Made by a program: the position numbers and the translations under genes. Under the pieces are notes generated by a model. It was not told the origin of the DNA, did no database searches, and saw nothing but the letters and a program-made list of their open reading frames with translations. From Amnibacterium kyonggiense (lineage in GTDB: Bacteria > Actinomycetota > Actinomycetes > Actinomycetales > Microbacteriaceae), in NCBI RefSeq assembly GCF_004364555.1, contig NZ_SOAM01000001.1, positions 62,001 to 126,000 on the forward strand: a DNA stretch of 64,000 bases. Reading direction: 5' to 3'. Shown one piece after another: positions 35,934-44,522 of the stretch (position 1 is its first letter; each line of letters opens with the position of its first letter).

Positions 35934-35987
35934 CGCCGGCAACGGTACGGTCCGCAACCGCTTGCCGACCACCTGGAAGGGATCCCG

Positions 35988-36539
35988 ATGACCGATGTCG
36001 TGGGACTCGTGCTCGCCGCGGGCGCCGGGGAGCGGTTCGGCGGACCGAAGGCGCTCGCGAGGACGCCGGACGGCGAGCCATGGATCGCGCGCGCGGCGCG
36101 GACGATGCAGGACGGCGGCTGCGACGAGGTCGTCGTGGTGCTCGGCGCGGCGGCGGAGGAGGCCGCGGCGCTCGTGCCGGAAGGCGTCCGCACGGTCGTG
36201 GCCGACGCGTGGCGCGACGGGATGGGTGCGTCGCTCGCCGCCGGGATCCGCGGCCTGCCGGAGGCGGACACCGCGCTGATCGGCCTCGTCGACACCCCGG
36301 AGCTGCCGGCCGCCGTGATCGAGCGGGTGCTGGGCGCCGGCCTCGAGCGCGACGTGCTGGCGCGGGCGGTCTACGACGGGCGTCCCGGTCACCCCGTGCT
36401 GCTCGGCCGCGACCACTGGGAGGCGTTCCGGGACGCGCTGCACGGCGACGAGGGCGGCCGCCGCTACCTCGAGCTGCACGACGCAGTGCACGTCGAGTGC
36501 AGCGATCTCTACGACGGCGAGGACCGCGACCTCCGCTGA
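35988..36539 (+). CDS. nucleotidyltransferase, MocA/MobA-like (molybdenum cofactor cytidylyltransferase)
   Basis: 183 residues. The N-terminal nucleotide-binding loop is VLAAGAGERFGGPKALA near 8-24, and other conserved points are MGASLAAGI near 82, ALIGLVDTPELP near 99 and GRPGHPVLLGRDHWEAF near 134-150. Proteins of this type attach CMP to the molybdenum cofactor for the xanthine oxidase family, so this gene probably serves the xanthine dehydrogenase at 16.7-20.2 kb. GGAAGGGA precedes the ATG. Divergent from the MFS gene with a 54-bp gap. Confidence 0.85.
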   Translation: MTDVVGLVLAAGAGERFGGPKALARTPDGEPWIARAARTMQDGGCDEVVVVLGAAAEEAAALVPEGVRTVVADAWRDGMGASLAAGIRGLPEADTALIGLVDTPELPAAVIERVLGAGLERDVLARAVYDGRPGHPVLLGRDHWEAFRDALHGDEGGRRYLELHDAVHVECSDLYDGEDRDLR

Positions 36540-36544
36540 CGTTG

Positions 36545-36625
36545 CACGGATCAGGACGCGCGTCGCGACACGCCGCTCCGTCGCCCGCGGTGGCCGGCGT
36601 GTCGGCCGATCCGTCCTGATCCGTG
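36545..36625. repeat. long palindrome, family A copy 3, between convergent genes
   Basis: CACGGATCAGGACG and its complement form the outer stem; CGACACGCCG / CGGCGTGTCG the inner one. It lies between the convergent mocA-like and rpiR-like genes. Very close in sequence to copies at 21501-21584 and 23482-23565. Confidence 0.8.
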
Positions 36626-36633
36626 AAAGGAGG

Positions 36634-37455
36634 TCAGAGCTCGAGCTCCTGGAGGGCGGCGTAGGTGCGGTCGACCGCGGCGACGCGGGCCGCTCCCGCC
36701 GGCCCGGCAGCGGCGAGGACCGCCCCGGCGAGGAGGCTGACCAGGGTCGCGGCGGCCGCGTAGGAGTCGAAGGGGGACGCCGACTCGATGGCGACGTCGA
36801 ACCGCCACCGGTCCGCCGAGGGTCGCAGCGACGGGTCGGCGATGAGCACGAGGTTCGGCGTGGCCGCCCGCGCCGCGGCGACGACGCGGCCGAACCCGGC
36901 CGGGCGGCGGCGGAACCCGACGAGCACGACGGCGTCCTCCGGCGTCACCCCGGCGAGCTCCTCGCCGATCGTCTGCCCCGCCCCGGGGGCGAGGAGGACG
37001 TCCGACCGGACCTGGGCGAGCGCCTGCCGCAGCAGGGTCGCGATCGGCTGGGCGGAGCGCGCCCCGACGACGAGCACCCGCGGCGCGGCGGCGAGCGCGC
37101 TGGCAGCCGCCTGCAGCGCAGCCCGGTCGAGCCCGGCGCCCAGATCGCGCACGTGCTCGACGTCACGGGCGATCTGCGCCGCGACCGGGTCGTCGAGATC
37201 GCCGACGGCGACCGGCACGCCCGCGGCGCGGCGGCCGCGCAGCACCTCCCGCGCCTCCTGGGACCCGGCGAAGCCGAGCCGCCGGAAGCACCGCGAGACG
37301 GTCGCCTTCGAGACGCCGGTCCGGCGCGCGAGCTCGCTCGAGTTGTAGAGGGCCGACTCGTCCGGCCGGGCGAGCAGGAACCCCGCGACGCGCTGCTCCT
37401 GCGGGCTGAGCGTCGGCCAGGCCCCGTCGATCCGGGCCGCGAGCGCCTCCGTCAC
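36634..37455 (-). CDS. RpiR/MurR-family transcriptional regulator
   Basis: 273 residues. N-terminal helix-turn-helix of the RpiR type (LSPQEQRVAGFLLARPDESALYNSSELARRTGVSKATVSRCFRRLGFAG, about 17-65), then a C-terminal SIS domain (about 105-245) with VLVVGARSAQPIATLLRQAL and EDAVVLVGFRRRP. SIS domains sense small phosphorylated or ureide-type ligands. It is the last gene of the pucG operon (GTGA overlap), so it likely controls purine or allantoin catabolism. Confidence 0.9.
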   Translation of the reverse strand: MTEALAARIDGAWPTLSPQEQRVAGFLLARPDESALYNSSELARRTGVSKATVSRCFRRLGFAGSQEAREVLRGRRAAGVPVAVGDLDDPVAAQIARDVEHVRDLGAGLDRAALQAAASALAAAPRVLVVGARSAQPIATLLRQALAQVRSDVLLAPGAGQTIGEELAGVTPEDAVVLVGFRRRPAGFGRVVAAARAATPNLVLIADPSLRPSADRWRFDVAIESASPFDSYAAAATLVSLLAGAVLAAAGPAGAARVAAVDRTYAALQELEL

Positions 37456-38681
37456 GCCCGCTGCCGGTCGGCGACCGCGAGCACCGCCGCCGCGAAGGCG
37501 TCGAGCGCGGCCGCGGTGTCCGCCTCCGTCACCGTCTCGTCCGGATGGTGGCTGATGCCGTCGTTGCCGCAGCGGAGGAACAGCATCGCGACGCCGGTGA
37601 CGTCGGCCACGGCCATGCCGTCGTGCCCGGCCCGGCTCCAGATCCGCATCGGGTCCTGGTCGCCGGTCGCGCGGACGCCCGCCTCGATCGCGCCGACCAG
37701 TGCCGGATCGCATGCGGTCGTGTCGGCCCGGTAGAACTCGTCCCAGCTCCAGGCGACGCCGCGCCGCTCGCAGACCTCGCGGGCGACGGCGTCGATGCGG
37801 TCGAAAGCGTCGTCGCGCGCCTCGTCGGTCTCCGCGCGGAGGTCGAGCGAGAAGCGGCAGACGCCCGGCACGACGTTGACGCCGCCGGGGAACGCACGGA
37901 TCCGGCCGACCGTGCCGATCGTCCCCGTCTCGATCGCGATGCGCTCGATCGCGACGACGATCTCCGCCGCGGCGACCGCCGCGTCCCGCCGCCGCGCGTA
38001 GGGCGTCCCGCCCGCGTGGCCGGCCCGGCCGGTGACCTGCAGCGCGAGGCGCCGGGCGCCGGCGATGGAGGTGACGACGCCGAGCGGCTTCCCGGCGTCG
38101 AGCAGGTGCGGGCCCTGCTCGATGTGCGCCTCGAGGTAGCCGACGAGGTCCTCCGGCCGCCGGGCCGCGTCCCCGACCCGCGCCGGGTCGAGGCCGAAGG
38201 CCGTCATCGCCTGCGCGACGGTCGTGCCCGCGCGGTCCGGGGTGGCCAGCCAGGCGTCGCCGACGCGACCCGCGAAGGCCCGGGACCCGAACAGTGCGTT
38301 GCCGAACCGCGTCCCCTCCTCGTCGGTGAACCCGATCACCTCGAGGGCGAAGGGCAGCGCGCTCGCGTCGAGGCGGTCCGCGACCTCGATCGCGAGCAGC
38401 ACGCCGAGCATGCCGTCGTACCGGCCCGCGTCGGTGACGGTGTCGAGATGGCTGCCGAGCACCAGCGCGGGCAGGCCGGGACGCTCGCCCTCCAGCCGCC
38501 CGCAGAGGTTCCCGACCGCGTCCTCGTGCACAGCGAGCCCGGCCTCCCGCATCCACTCGCCCACGAGGGCGTTCGCGGCGCGGTGCTCGGGCGAGAACGG
38601 CACGCGCTCGATCGCGCCGGGCAGCGAGCTGAGCTCCGCGAGCGCGTCGCAGCGCGCGAGGGCGCGGGGCGCGCCGATCAC
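37452..38681 (-). CDS. allantoate amidohydrolase (M20 family)
   Basis: 409 residues of the M20/AllC-HyuC group. Two-metal site: GSHLDTVTDAGRYDG (about 75-89), FTDEEGTRFGN (about 115), HIEQGPHL (about 180) and the C-terminal ISHHPDE; dimerisation-domain motifs GRAGHAGGTPYARRRDA and SRAGHDGMAVA are also present. The context makes allantoate the likely substrate, giving ureidoglycine plus CO2 and NH3; N-carbamoyl amino acids are an alternative. GTG 38681 overlaps the stop of the aminotransferase gene. Confidence 0.9.
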   Translation of the reverse strand: MIGAPRALARCDALAELSSLPGAIERVPFSPEHRAANALVGEWMREAGLAVHEDAVGNLCGRLEGERPGLPALVLGSHLDTVTDAGRYDGMLGVLLAIEVADRLDASALPFALEVIGFTDEEGTRFGNALFGSRAFAGRVGDAWLATPDRAGTTVAQAMTAFGLDPARVGDAARRPEDLVGYLEAHIEQGPHLLDAGKPLGVVTSIAGARRLALQVTGRAGHAGGTPYARRRDAAVAAAEIVVAIERIAIETGTIGTVGRIRAFPGGVNVVPGVCRFSLDLRAETDEARDDAFDRIDAVAREVCERRGVAWSWDEFYRADTTACDPALVGAIEAGVRATGDQDPMRIWSRAGHDGMAVADVTGVAMLFLRCGNDGISHHPDETVTEADTAAALDAFAAAVLAVADRQRA

Positions 38682-39901
38682 GCCGCCGCCCGGTACGCGT
38701 CGAGGGCGGCCTCGGTCCCGCCGCCGGTCGGCACGCCGACGCCGTGCCGACGCAGCACCGCCTCGAGCGCCGCCAGGGTGACGAGCACCGCGTCGCGCCG
38801 GGCGTTGTAGCCCATCGTCCCGATGCGCCACACGCGGCCGTGCAGCGGACCGAAGGAGGTGCCGATCTCGATGCCGTAGTCCGTGAGCAGCTCGGCGCGG
38901 ACGGCGTCGCCGACGACGCCCTCCGGGATCTCCACGCCCACGACGTTCGTCATCCGGTGCGCCACGTCGCCGAAGACGGCCAGGCCGAGCCCCCGGACCC
39001 CGGCGAGCATCGCGTCGCCGTGCAGGCGGTGGCGCGCGACGGACGCGTCGACGCCCTCCTCGAGCAGGATGCGGGCGCACTCGCGGGCGCCGTAGAGCAT
39101 CGTCGTCGCCTCGGTGTGGTGGTTGAGCCGCTTCGGCCCCCAGTAGTCGAGGATCTGGCCGAGGTCGAAGTAGTTCGAGCGGATCGGGTCCGAACGGACC
39201 GGGTCGCCCTCCGTCCGGATGCCGGCCTCGATGCTCTTCCGCGACTCGATCACCTCCACCGCCCGCGCCGAGAGCGTGATCGGCGCCGAGCCGGACGGGC
39301 CGCCGAGGCACTTCTGCAGCCCCGCGGTGACGGCGTCGAGACCCCACTCGTCGGTCAGGAACTCGTTGCCGCCGAGCGTGGCGGTGGTGTCGCAGTAGAG
39401 CAGCACGTCGTGCTCCCGGCAGATCGCGCCGAGCGCGTCGAGCGGCTGCGCGACGGTCGTGGAGGTGTCGCCGTGCACGACGGCCAGGAGCTTCGGCCGC
39501 ACCTCGCGGATCGCGGCCTCGATGGCGGCGGGGTCGAAGACCTGCCCCCACGGCACGTCGATCGCGTGGACCTCCGCGCTGCAGCGCTCCGCGATCTCGA
39601 CGAGCAGGTGCCCGAACCGGCCGAACCGGGGCACGAGGACGCGGTCGCCGGGCTCGACGAGGGAGACGAGCGCCGCTTCGATGCCGGCGCGCGAGGTGCC
39701 GTCGACGAGGAGGGTCGCGTCGTTCGCCGTGCGGAACACGTCGCGGTAGAGCGCCTGCGTCTCGGTCATCGTCGCCGTCATGAACGGGTCGTACTGGCCG
39801 ACGAGCTGCGCCGACATCGCCTGCAGCACCCGCGGGTACACGGTGATGGGCCCCGGTCCCATGAGCAGCCGGGCGGGCGGGTCGATCGGGCCTGCGGACA
39901 T
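38678..39901 (-). CDS. pucG: (S)-ureidoglycine-glyoxylate aminotransferase
   Basis: 407 residues, class V PLP aminotransferase of the alanine-glyoxylate type. PLP Lys is in AGLQKCLGGPSGSAPITLS near 202; MGPGPITVYPRVLQAMS near 14-30, TLLVDGTSRAGIEAALVSL near 63-81 and LNHHTEATTMLYGARE near 257-272 are typical. In the PucG reaction ureidoglycine and glyoxylate give oxalurate and glycine. It heads the operon pucG, allantoate amidohydrolase, rpiR. Its promoter carries the near-palindrome at 39916-39930. Confidence 0.92.
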   Translation of the reverse strand: MSAGPIDPPARLLMGPGPITVYPRVLQAMSAQLVGQYDPFMTATMTETQALYRDVFRTANDATLLVDGTSRAGIEAALVSLVEPGDRVLVPRFGRFGHLLVEIAERCSAEVHAIDVPWGQVFDPAAIEAAIREVRPKLLAVVHGDTSTTVAQPLDALGAICREHDVLLYCDTTATLGGNEFLTDEWGLDAVTAGLQKCLGGPSGSAPITLSARAVEVIESRKSIEAGIRTEGDPVRSDPIRSNYFDLGQILDYWGPKRLNHHTEATTMLYGARECARILLEEGVDASVARHRLHGDAMLAGVRGLGLAVFGDVAHRMTNVVGVEIPEGVVGDAVRAELLTDYGIEIGTSFGPLHGRVWRIGTMGYNARRDAVLVTLAALEAVLRRHGVGVPTGGGTEAALDAYRAAA

Positions 39902-39915
39902 CCTGCTCCTCGCCT

Positions 39916-39930
39916 GGAACGAACGTTTCC
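39916..39930. promoter_or_regulatory. near-palindromic site upstream of pucG (GGAACGAACGTTTCC)
   Basis: GGAA and TTCC ends frame an imperfect dyad 14-29 bp before the pucG start. On the minus strand TTGCCG (39953-39948) further upstream could be a -35 box and TAGCAT a poorly spaced -10. It could be the site for the RpiR-type regulator of the operon. Confidence 0.35.
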
Positions 39931-39969
39931 GCAGCGATGCTACGGCAACGGATGTTTCAGGAGCGTGAT

Positions 39970-40010
39970 CTCTTCGTTTCGTAGGACGGCGCGTCCTACG
40001 AGACGGAGAG
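39970..40010. repeat. palindrome, family B copy 2
   Basis: Two 19-bp arms, CTCTTCGTTTCGTAGGACG and CGTCCTACGAGACGGAGAG, around a GCG loop with two arm mismatches. Same core as 9259-9322. It follows the amidase gene stop on the minus strand and likely ends that operon before pucG. Confidence 0.75.
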
Positions 40011-40023
40011 TGGGCGGTGCTGC

Positions 40024-41562
40024 CTACGCAGCGGGGAATGCGGCGGCGCGGTGGACGAGGGCGTCGTCGCTGTCGCGCGGGCCGACGAGCGCGACGCCGA
40101 GGGGCGCGCCGCCGATCTCGAGCAGCGGTGCGGCGAGCGACGGGGCGCCGATGATCCCGGCCACGCAGGTCAGCCGCAGCGTCGCGGTGCGGACGCGGTC
40201 CACGGTCGTGGGGTCGGCGGTGGTCTGGGGCGCGACGGACGCGGCGGCGGGCAGGAGGAGGATCACGCCGTCGACGGCCCGCTCGAGGCGTGCGCGGTGC
40301 GCCTCGAGGTCCGCCCGGGCGCGCGCCGCCTCAGCGGCGTCGATGCGGGAGGCCGCGAGGAACCGGTCGGCCACCGCACCCGAGACCGCGCCGGGGTGCG
40401 CGGTCAGCCACGCGCCGTAGGAGGCCCAGGCCTCGGCCGCCTGCACGACGCGAAACGCCTCCTGGGCCGCCACGAGGTCGCCGAGGTCCGTCTCCTCGAC
40501 CTCGAGCGAGCGGGTCCAGCGGAGGAAGGCCTCCCGCACCGGCGCCTCGAGCGCCTCGAGGGCGCGCGGCGCGATCGCGAAGCGCTCCGGCGCGGCGACG
40601 GCGGGCGCGCCGATCGCGGAGACGCGGGAGCACGCGGCGAGCACCTCGCGGTCGCGGGTGAGCCACCCGACGGTGTCGAAGCGCGGCGCGAGCGGCAGGA
40701 GGCCGTCGCGGGGCACCCGACCGTGGGTCGTGCGCAGGCCCCAGAGCCCCTGGTACGACGCGGGCACGCGGATCGAACCGCCCGTGTCGGTGCCGAGCCC
40801 GACGTCGGCCTGCCCGAGCGCGACCGCGGACGCGGGGCCGTTCGACGAGCCGCCGGGGAGCCCGCCGGGGACGCGGGCGTTCGGCGGGGTGCCGTAGTGC
40901 GGGTTCGCGCCCGCGATCGAGTACGCGAACTCGTCCGTCCGCGCGATGCCGGTCAGGTCCGCGCCGGCGTCGAGCAGCACCTGCACCGCGGGCGCCGTGG
41001 CCGGCTCGGTCCGGGCCGCCGCGAGGTAGGCGGGGACGCCCGCACCGATCGGCCGGCCGGCGACGGCGAAGAGGTCCTTCACGGCGACGCGACGGCCGGC
41101 GAGCGGCCCCGAGCCGGCGCCGGCCACGAGCGGCGTACCGACCTCCCGCCAGACGCGACCGTCGACGGCGGGCGCGGGAGCCGCGACGTGCGCGACGAGC
41201 ACCTGCCAGCCCGCCGGACCGAGCCGCCACACCTGGGTCTGCTGGCCGCGGCCGCCCGTGCGCGGCTCGACCACGGCGACGACGGCGGCCGTGGTCGCGT
41301 CGAGCACGCGCACGTGCACCGCCACGACCTGGCGCTGCGGCGCGCCCCCGCGGCCTCGGCGGAACGCCGCGATCGCGTCGTGGCCGACGAGCAGTCCGCC
41401 GGCGTCGCCGCGCAGCGTCCAGGGTCCCTCGGCGAACAGCGCGTCGAGCGTCGGCACATCGTCGGCCATGAGGGCGTCCTCGTAGCGCCAGAACGCGTCG
41501 AGGAGCCCGTCCGGGACGGCGGCGTCCGCATGGACGGCGGCGCTGCGCACGGGATCAGGCAT
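40024..41562 (-). CDS. AtzH-like (DUF3225) domain fused to an amidase
   Basis: 512 residues in two parts. Residues 1-128 match the AtzH/HpxZ type (NTF2-like) fold: AFWRYEDALMADDVPTLDALF, LVGHDAIAAFRRGR, QTQVWRLGPAGWQVLVAHVA. Residues about 135-512 are an amidase-signature hydrolase with Lys162 (VAVKDLF), cis-Ser near 239 (GGLPGGSSNGPAS) and nucleophile Ser263 (GTDTGGSIRVPAS). AtzH/HpxZ proteins are known partners of AtzE/HpxY amidases in cyanurate and oxalurate breakdown; here partner and enzyme are one chain. Beside pucG, which makes oxalurate, that is the obvious candidate substrate (inference). It overlaps the acetamidase gene by 8 bp. Confidence 0.85.
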   Translation of the reverse strand: MPDPVRSAAVHADAAVPDGLLDAFWRYEDALMADDVPTLDALFAEGPWTLRGDAGGLLVGHDAIAAFRRGRGGAPQRQVVAVHVRVLDATTAAVVAVVEPRTGGRGQQTQVWRLGPAGWQVLVAHVAAPAPAVDGRVWREVGTPLVAGAGSGPLAGRRVAVKDLFAVAGRPIGAGVPAYLAAARTEPATAPAVQVLLDAGADLTGIARTDEFAYSIAGANPHYGTPPNARVPGGLPGGSSNGPASAVALGQADVGLGTDTGGSIRVPASYQGLWGLRTTHGRVPRDGLLPLAPRFDTVGWLTRDREVLAACSRVSAIGAPAVAAPERFAIAPRALEALEAPVREAFLRWTRSLEVEETDLGDLVAAQEAFRVVQAAEAWASYGAWLTAHPGAVSGAVADRFLAASRIDAAEAARARADLEAHRARLERAVDGVILLLPAAASVAPQTTADPTTVDRVRTATLRLTCVAGIIGAPSLAAPLLEIGGAPLGVALVGPRDSDDALVHRAAAFPAA

Positions 41563-42637
41563 CGAAGTCGGCGATCCGGATCTTCGCGTGCACGCCCTTC
41601 ACCAGGTCGACGACCTGAGAGATGTCGAAGTCCGTCGCAGCGGAGAGGTAGGCGAGCGCGTTCGAGCGGTCCATGCCGAAGCGGGCATGCAGCAGCTCGA
41701 TGGCGGCCCGCACCGCGTGCTGCACCGCCTCGTCGAGGTCCTCGCTGAGCCCCGTCGGCACGAGGTACTCGGGCGTGACGACGAGCGGCCCCGTCACGAC
41801 GCCGTACGCCTCGAGCGCCTGGGATCGGGGGACGACGGAGAACCGGAGCGTCGCGCGCAGGGAGGCCTCCATCGCGGTGAGTGCGACCTCGCCGTCCCCC
41901 TGCGCGAAGTGGGGGTCGCCGACGTAGGCGAGCGCGTCGTCGACCTGCACCGGCAGCAGCAGCGCGGTGCCCTCGACGAGCAGCTTCACGTCGATGTTGC
42001 CGCCGTGCGCGCCGGGCGGGACGGAGTGGGGGCGCGCACGGCCGGCCACGGCGACGCCCATGATGCCGAGGAACGGCGCGAGCGGGAACCGGGCGACGGC
42101 GTCGGATCCGGCACGGCGCGGCAGCACGCCGGCCCAGCCGTCGTCCCGCTCCTCGACGGCCGCGAAGACGCTCACCGCGTCGGGCCCCTCCGGGTACTCG
42201 CCGGGCAGCGCGCCGCGGCCGTGGCGGTTGGAGACGACCCCGTACGGCACCCGGGGCTCGAGCTCCAGCACGTCGATCCGGAGCAGGTCGCCGGGCCGGG
42301 CACCGCGCACCGCGATCGGACCGGTCACGACGTGCGGCCCGTCGGCCTCGTCGTGCACGCGTTCGGCGGCGATGCGGACCGCGTCCTCGAGCACGAGCTG
42401 CGGCGGCACGCCCTCCCGCGCGAAGAAGGCGAGCGGGTCCTGGCCCTGGTCGGGCAGGAGGCCCTCGTGGGACAGCGTGTCGACGGTGACGACCGCTCCC
42501 GATGCGACGGAGAGCACCGGCTCGTCGTCGGCGCACGGCAGCCGCCCCCACAGCACCGTCTCCGGCGTGGAGGGCAGGTAGGTCTCGGCGTCGCTTCCGG
42601 GCTGGACGGCGGTCCAGCTGGAGAGGTCGAAGCGCAT
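41555..42637 (-). CDS. acetamidase/formamidase (FmdA/AmdA family)
   Basis: 360 residues. Family signatures: RPHSVPPGAHGGNIDVKLLV near 202-221, VDDALAYVGDPHFAQGDGEVAL near 231-252 and an N-terminal AETYLPSTPETVLWGRLP. These cytosolic enzymes release ammonia from short amides. First gene of a two-gene operon with the AtzH-amidase fusion, next to pucG; the true amide may be an intermediate of oxalurate breakdown such as oxamate. GGGAGGTGCC precedes the ATG. Confidence 0.88.
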   Translation of the reverse strand: MRFDLSSWTAVQPGSDAETYLPSTPETVLWGRLPCADDEPVLSVASGAVVTVDTLSHEGLLPDQGQDPLAFFAREGVPPQLVLEDAVRIAAERVHDEADGPHVVTGPIAVRGARPGDLLRIDVLELEPRVPYGVVSNRHGRGALPGEYPEGPDAVSVFAAVEERDDGWAGVLPRRAGSDAVARFPLAPFLGIMGVAVAGRARPHSVPPGAHGGNIDVKLLVEGTALLLPVQVDDALAYVGDPHFAQGDGEVALTAMEASLRATLRFSVVPRSQALEAYGVVTGPLVVTPEYLVPTGLSEDLDEAVQHAVRAAIELLHARFGMDRSNALAYLSAATDFDISQVVDLVKGVHAKIRIADFDA

Positions 42638-42770
42638 GGCACCTCCCGGGGTCGCGACAACGGTATCCGCTGGTCGTGCGCCGCCAATACGCTGGGAGCG
42701 TGCACCGGTCGGGGGCGACGGCGATCTCGTCGCCCATCGCGACGCCGGTGCGGGACGCGCGGGAGGCGTG

Positions 42771-43466
42771 ATGCTCCGCGATCAGGATCGCCTGCACCTC
42801 GGGCTGATGCTCGTGCTCACGTTCTCGACCGGCGTCGTCGACGCGATCGGCTACCTCGGCCTCGACAAGGTGTTCACGGCGAACATGACCGGCAACGTCG
42901 TGATCCTCGCGATGGGGCTGACGGGCCAGGACGGCCTGCCGATCGTCGGGCCGATCGTCGCGCTCGCGGGCTTCGTGGTCGGCGCCGCCGTCGCGGGCCG
43001 GTTCCTCCGGGGCGTTCCGAAGGGCTGGCACCGCCGGGACACGGTGGTGCTGTCGGTCGTCGCGGCCCTGCTGCTCGTCGCGCTCATCCCGACCGCGTTC
43101 ATCACGGAGACGCCGGCACCCCCCGAGCTCGGCCTTCCCGTCACCGCGCTGCTGGCGATCGCGATGGGCATGCAGGCCGGCGCCGCCCGGCACATCGCGG
43201 TGACGGACGTCACGACGGTCGTCATCACCTCCACCCTCGCCGCGCTCGCGTTCGACTCGCGCCTCGGTCGCCGCATCGGCCAGACGTGGTTCCGCCGGCT
43301 CGCGGCGGTCGTCCTGCTCGCGCTCGGCGCCCTGTCCGGCGCGGCGCTGCTCCTCGTCGCGTTCTGGCTCGGCCTCGCGCTCGCCGCGATCCTGCTCGTC
43401 GTCGTCGCGGTCCTCGGCGCGCTGGGCGGCCGGGCGGCGGCGAAGGGGGCGGCGGACCCCGCTTAA
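42771..43466 (+). CDS. DUF1275 (YoaK) family membrane protein
   Basis: 231 residues, about six helices. The family start LMLVLTFSTGVVDAIGYLGLDKVFTANMTGNVV near 11-43, GAAVAGRFLRG near 74 and MGMQAGAARHIAVTDVTTVVITSTL near 137-160 are characteristic. Function unknown. ATG 42771 is preceded by GGGAGG; divergent from the acetamidase gene. Confidence 0.9.
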   Translation: MLRDQDRLHLGLMLVLTFSTGVVDAIGYLGLDKVFTANMTGNVVILAMGLTGQDGLPIVGPIVALAGFVVGAAVAGRFLRGVPKGWHRRDTVVLSVVAALLLVALIPTAFITETPAPPELGLPVTALLAIAMGMQAGAARHIAVTDVTTVVITSTLAALAFDSRLGRRIGQTWFRRLAAVVLLALGALSGAALLLVAFWLGLALAAILLVVVAVLGALGGRAAAKGAADPA

Positions 43467-43527
43467 GTAGAGTGCAGCGAGCCGCCGGGACGCGTCCCGC
43501 GCGGAAGCTCCTTCGGAAGGCTGGTTC

Positions 43528-44514
43528 GTGAGCGGCGTCGTCACCCTGACCCCTGCCCCGGTGCTCGACCGCACCTACCTCGTCGCGTCCATGGCGCCCG
43601 GGAAGGTGAACCGGGCCGTGGAGGTCCACGAGTACATGAGCGGCAAGGGACTGAACGTGTCCCGCACGCTGCACGTCGCCCGCCGCCCGACCGCGGCGGT
43701 GATGCCGATCGGGCGGGACGACGAGCACCTCCTGTTCCGCACGCCGTTCCCGCACATCCTGCGGATCATGCCGATCCAGGGACGCATCCGCGTGAACACC
43801 GCGATCGTCGAGGACGGCGGCCGCACCACGAACGTCAACCAGTCCGCGATCCCGATGTCGACCACGGACTGGGAGCGGGTCGTCGACCTCACGGTCGAGC
43901 AGATCCAGGAGATGGACGCCGACTGGCTCTGCGCGTCCGGCACCCACCCGTTCAACAGCGACACCGGCGACTACGTCGACATGACGAGGCTGTTCGAGCG
44001 CGCCCGGGAGGCGGGCGCACGCGTCGCACTCGACACGAGCGGCGTGCCCCTCGACCGGCTCGTGACGAGCGGGCTCGTGAACCTCATCAAGCCGAACGCG
44101 GACGAGCTCGCGAACCTGGTCGGTCGCAACCTGACGACCATCGGCGAGGCGCTGGAGGCGGGCCGCGAGCTGAACCGCGGCGGCGTCGAGGTCGCGCTCG
44201 TGTCCCTCGGCGCGGACGGCGCGCTCGCGATCACGGCCGACTCGGCCGTGTGGGGCGCGGCGGTCGCTCCCCAGCTCGTGAACACGACCGGCGCCGGCGA
44301 CGCGACCCTCGCGGGCTTCCTCGGCGACTCCGTCGACGACGACGGCGGCCTGGCCCTCGAGCGCGCGCTCGCGACGGCGGTCTCCTGGGGCGCGCTGGCG
44401 GTCTCGCTGCCGACGACGCTCATCACGGGGCTGGAGGACGCCCCGGAGCCGACGGTCAGCACCCCGGACCCCGAGCGCGTCCTGCTCGAGGCCACCCACC
44501 TGACGAAGAAGTAG
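43528..44514 (+). CDS. PfkB-family sugar kinase (1-phosphofructokinase-like)
   Basis: 328 residues. It begins VVTLTPAPVLDRTYLV, then MSGKGLNVSRTLHVARRPT (Gly-rich substrate site near 39), LIKPNADELANLVGR near 188 and the catalytic VNTTGAGDATLAGFLGDS near 252-269 with the conserved Asp. The TPAPxLD start and KPNxxEL motif are those of 1-phosphofructokinase/tagatose-6-phosphate kinase. No PTS fructose genes are adjacent, so the substrate is uncertain. Start GTG 43528; TAGAGT (43468-43473) is a likely -10. Confidence 0.87.
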   Translation: MSGVVTLTPAPVLDRTYLVASMAPGKVNRAVEVHEYMSGKGLNVSRTLHVARRPTAAVMPIGRDDEHLLFRTPFPHILRIMPIQGRIRVNTAIVEDGGRTTNVNQSAIPMSTTDWERVVDLTVEQIQEMDADWLCASGTHPFNSDTGDYVDMTRLFERAREAGARVALDTSGVPLDRLVTSGLVNLIKPNADELANLVGRNLTTIGEALEAGRELNRGGVEVALVSLGADGALAITADSAVWGAAVAPQLVNTTGAGDATLAGFLGDSVDDDGGLALERALATAVSWGALAVSLPTTLITGLEDAPEPTVSTPDPERVLLEATHLTKK

Positions 44515-44522
44515 CGCGGCCC

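Noticed and set aside
43528-44514. Fructose PTS operon
   Set aside because: Only the PfkB-type kinase is present; no fruA, fruR or HPr-like genes flank it, so naming it fruK would go beyond the evidence.
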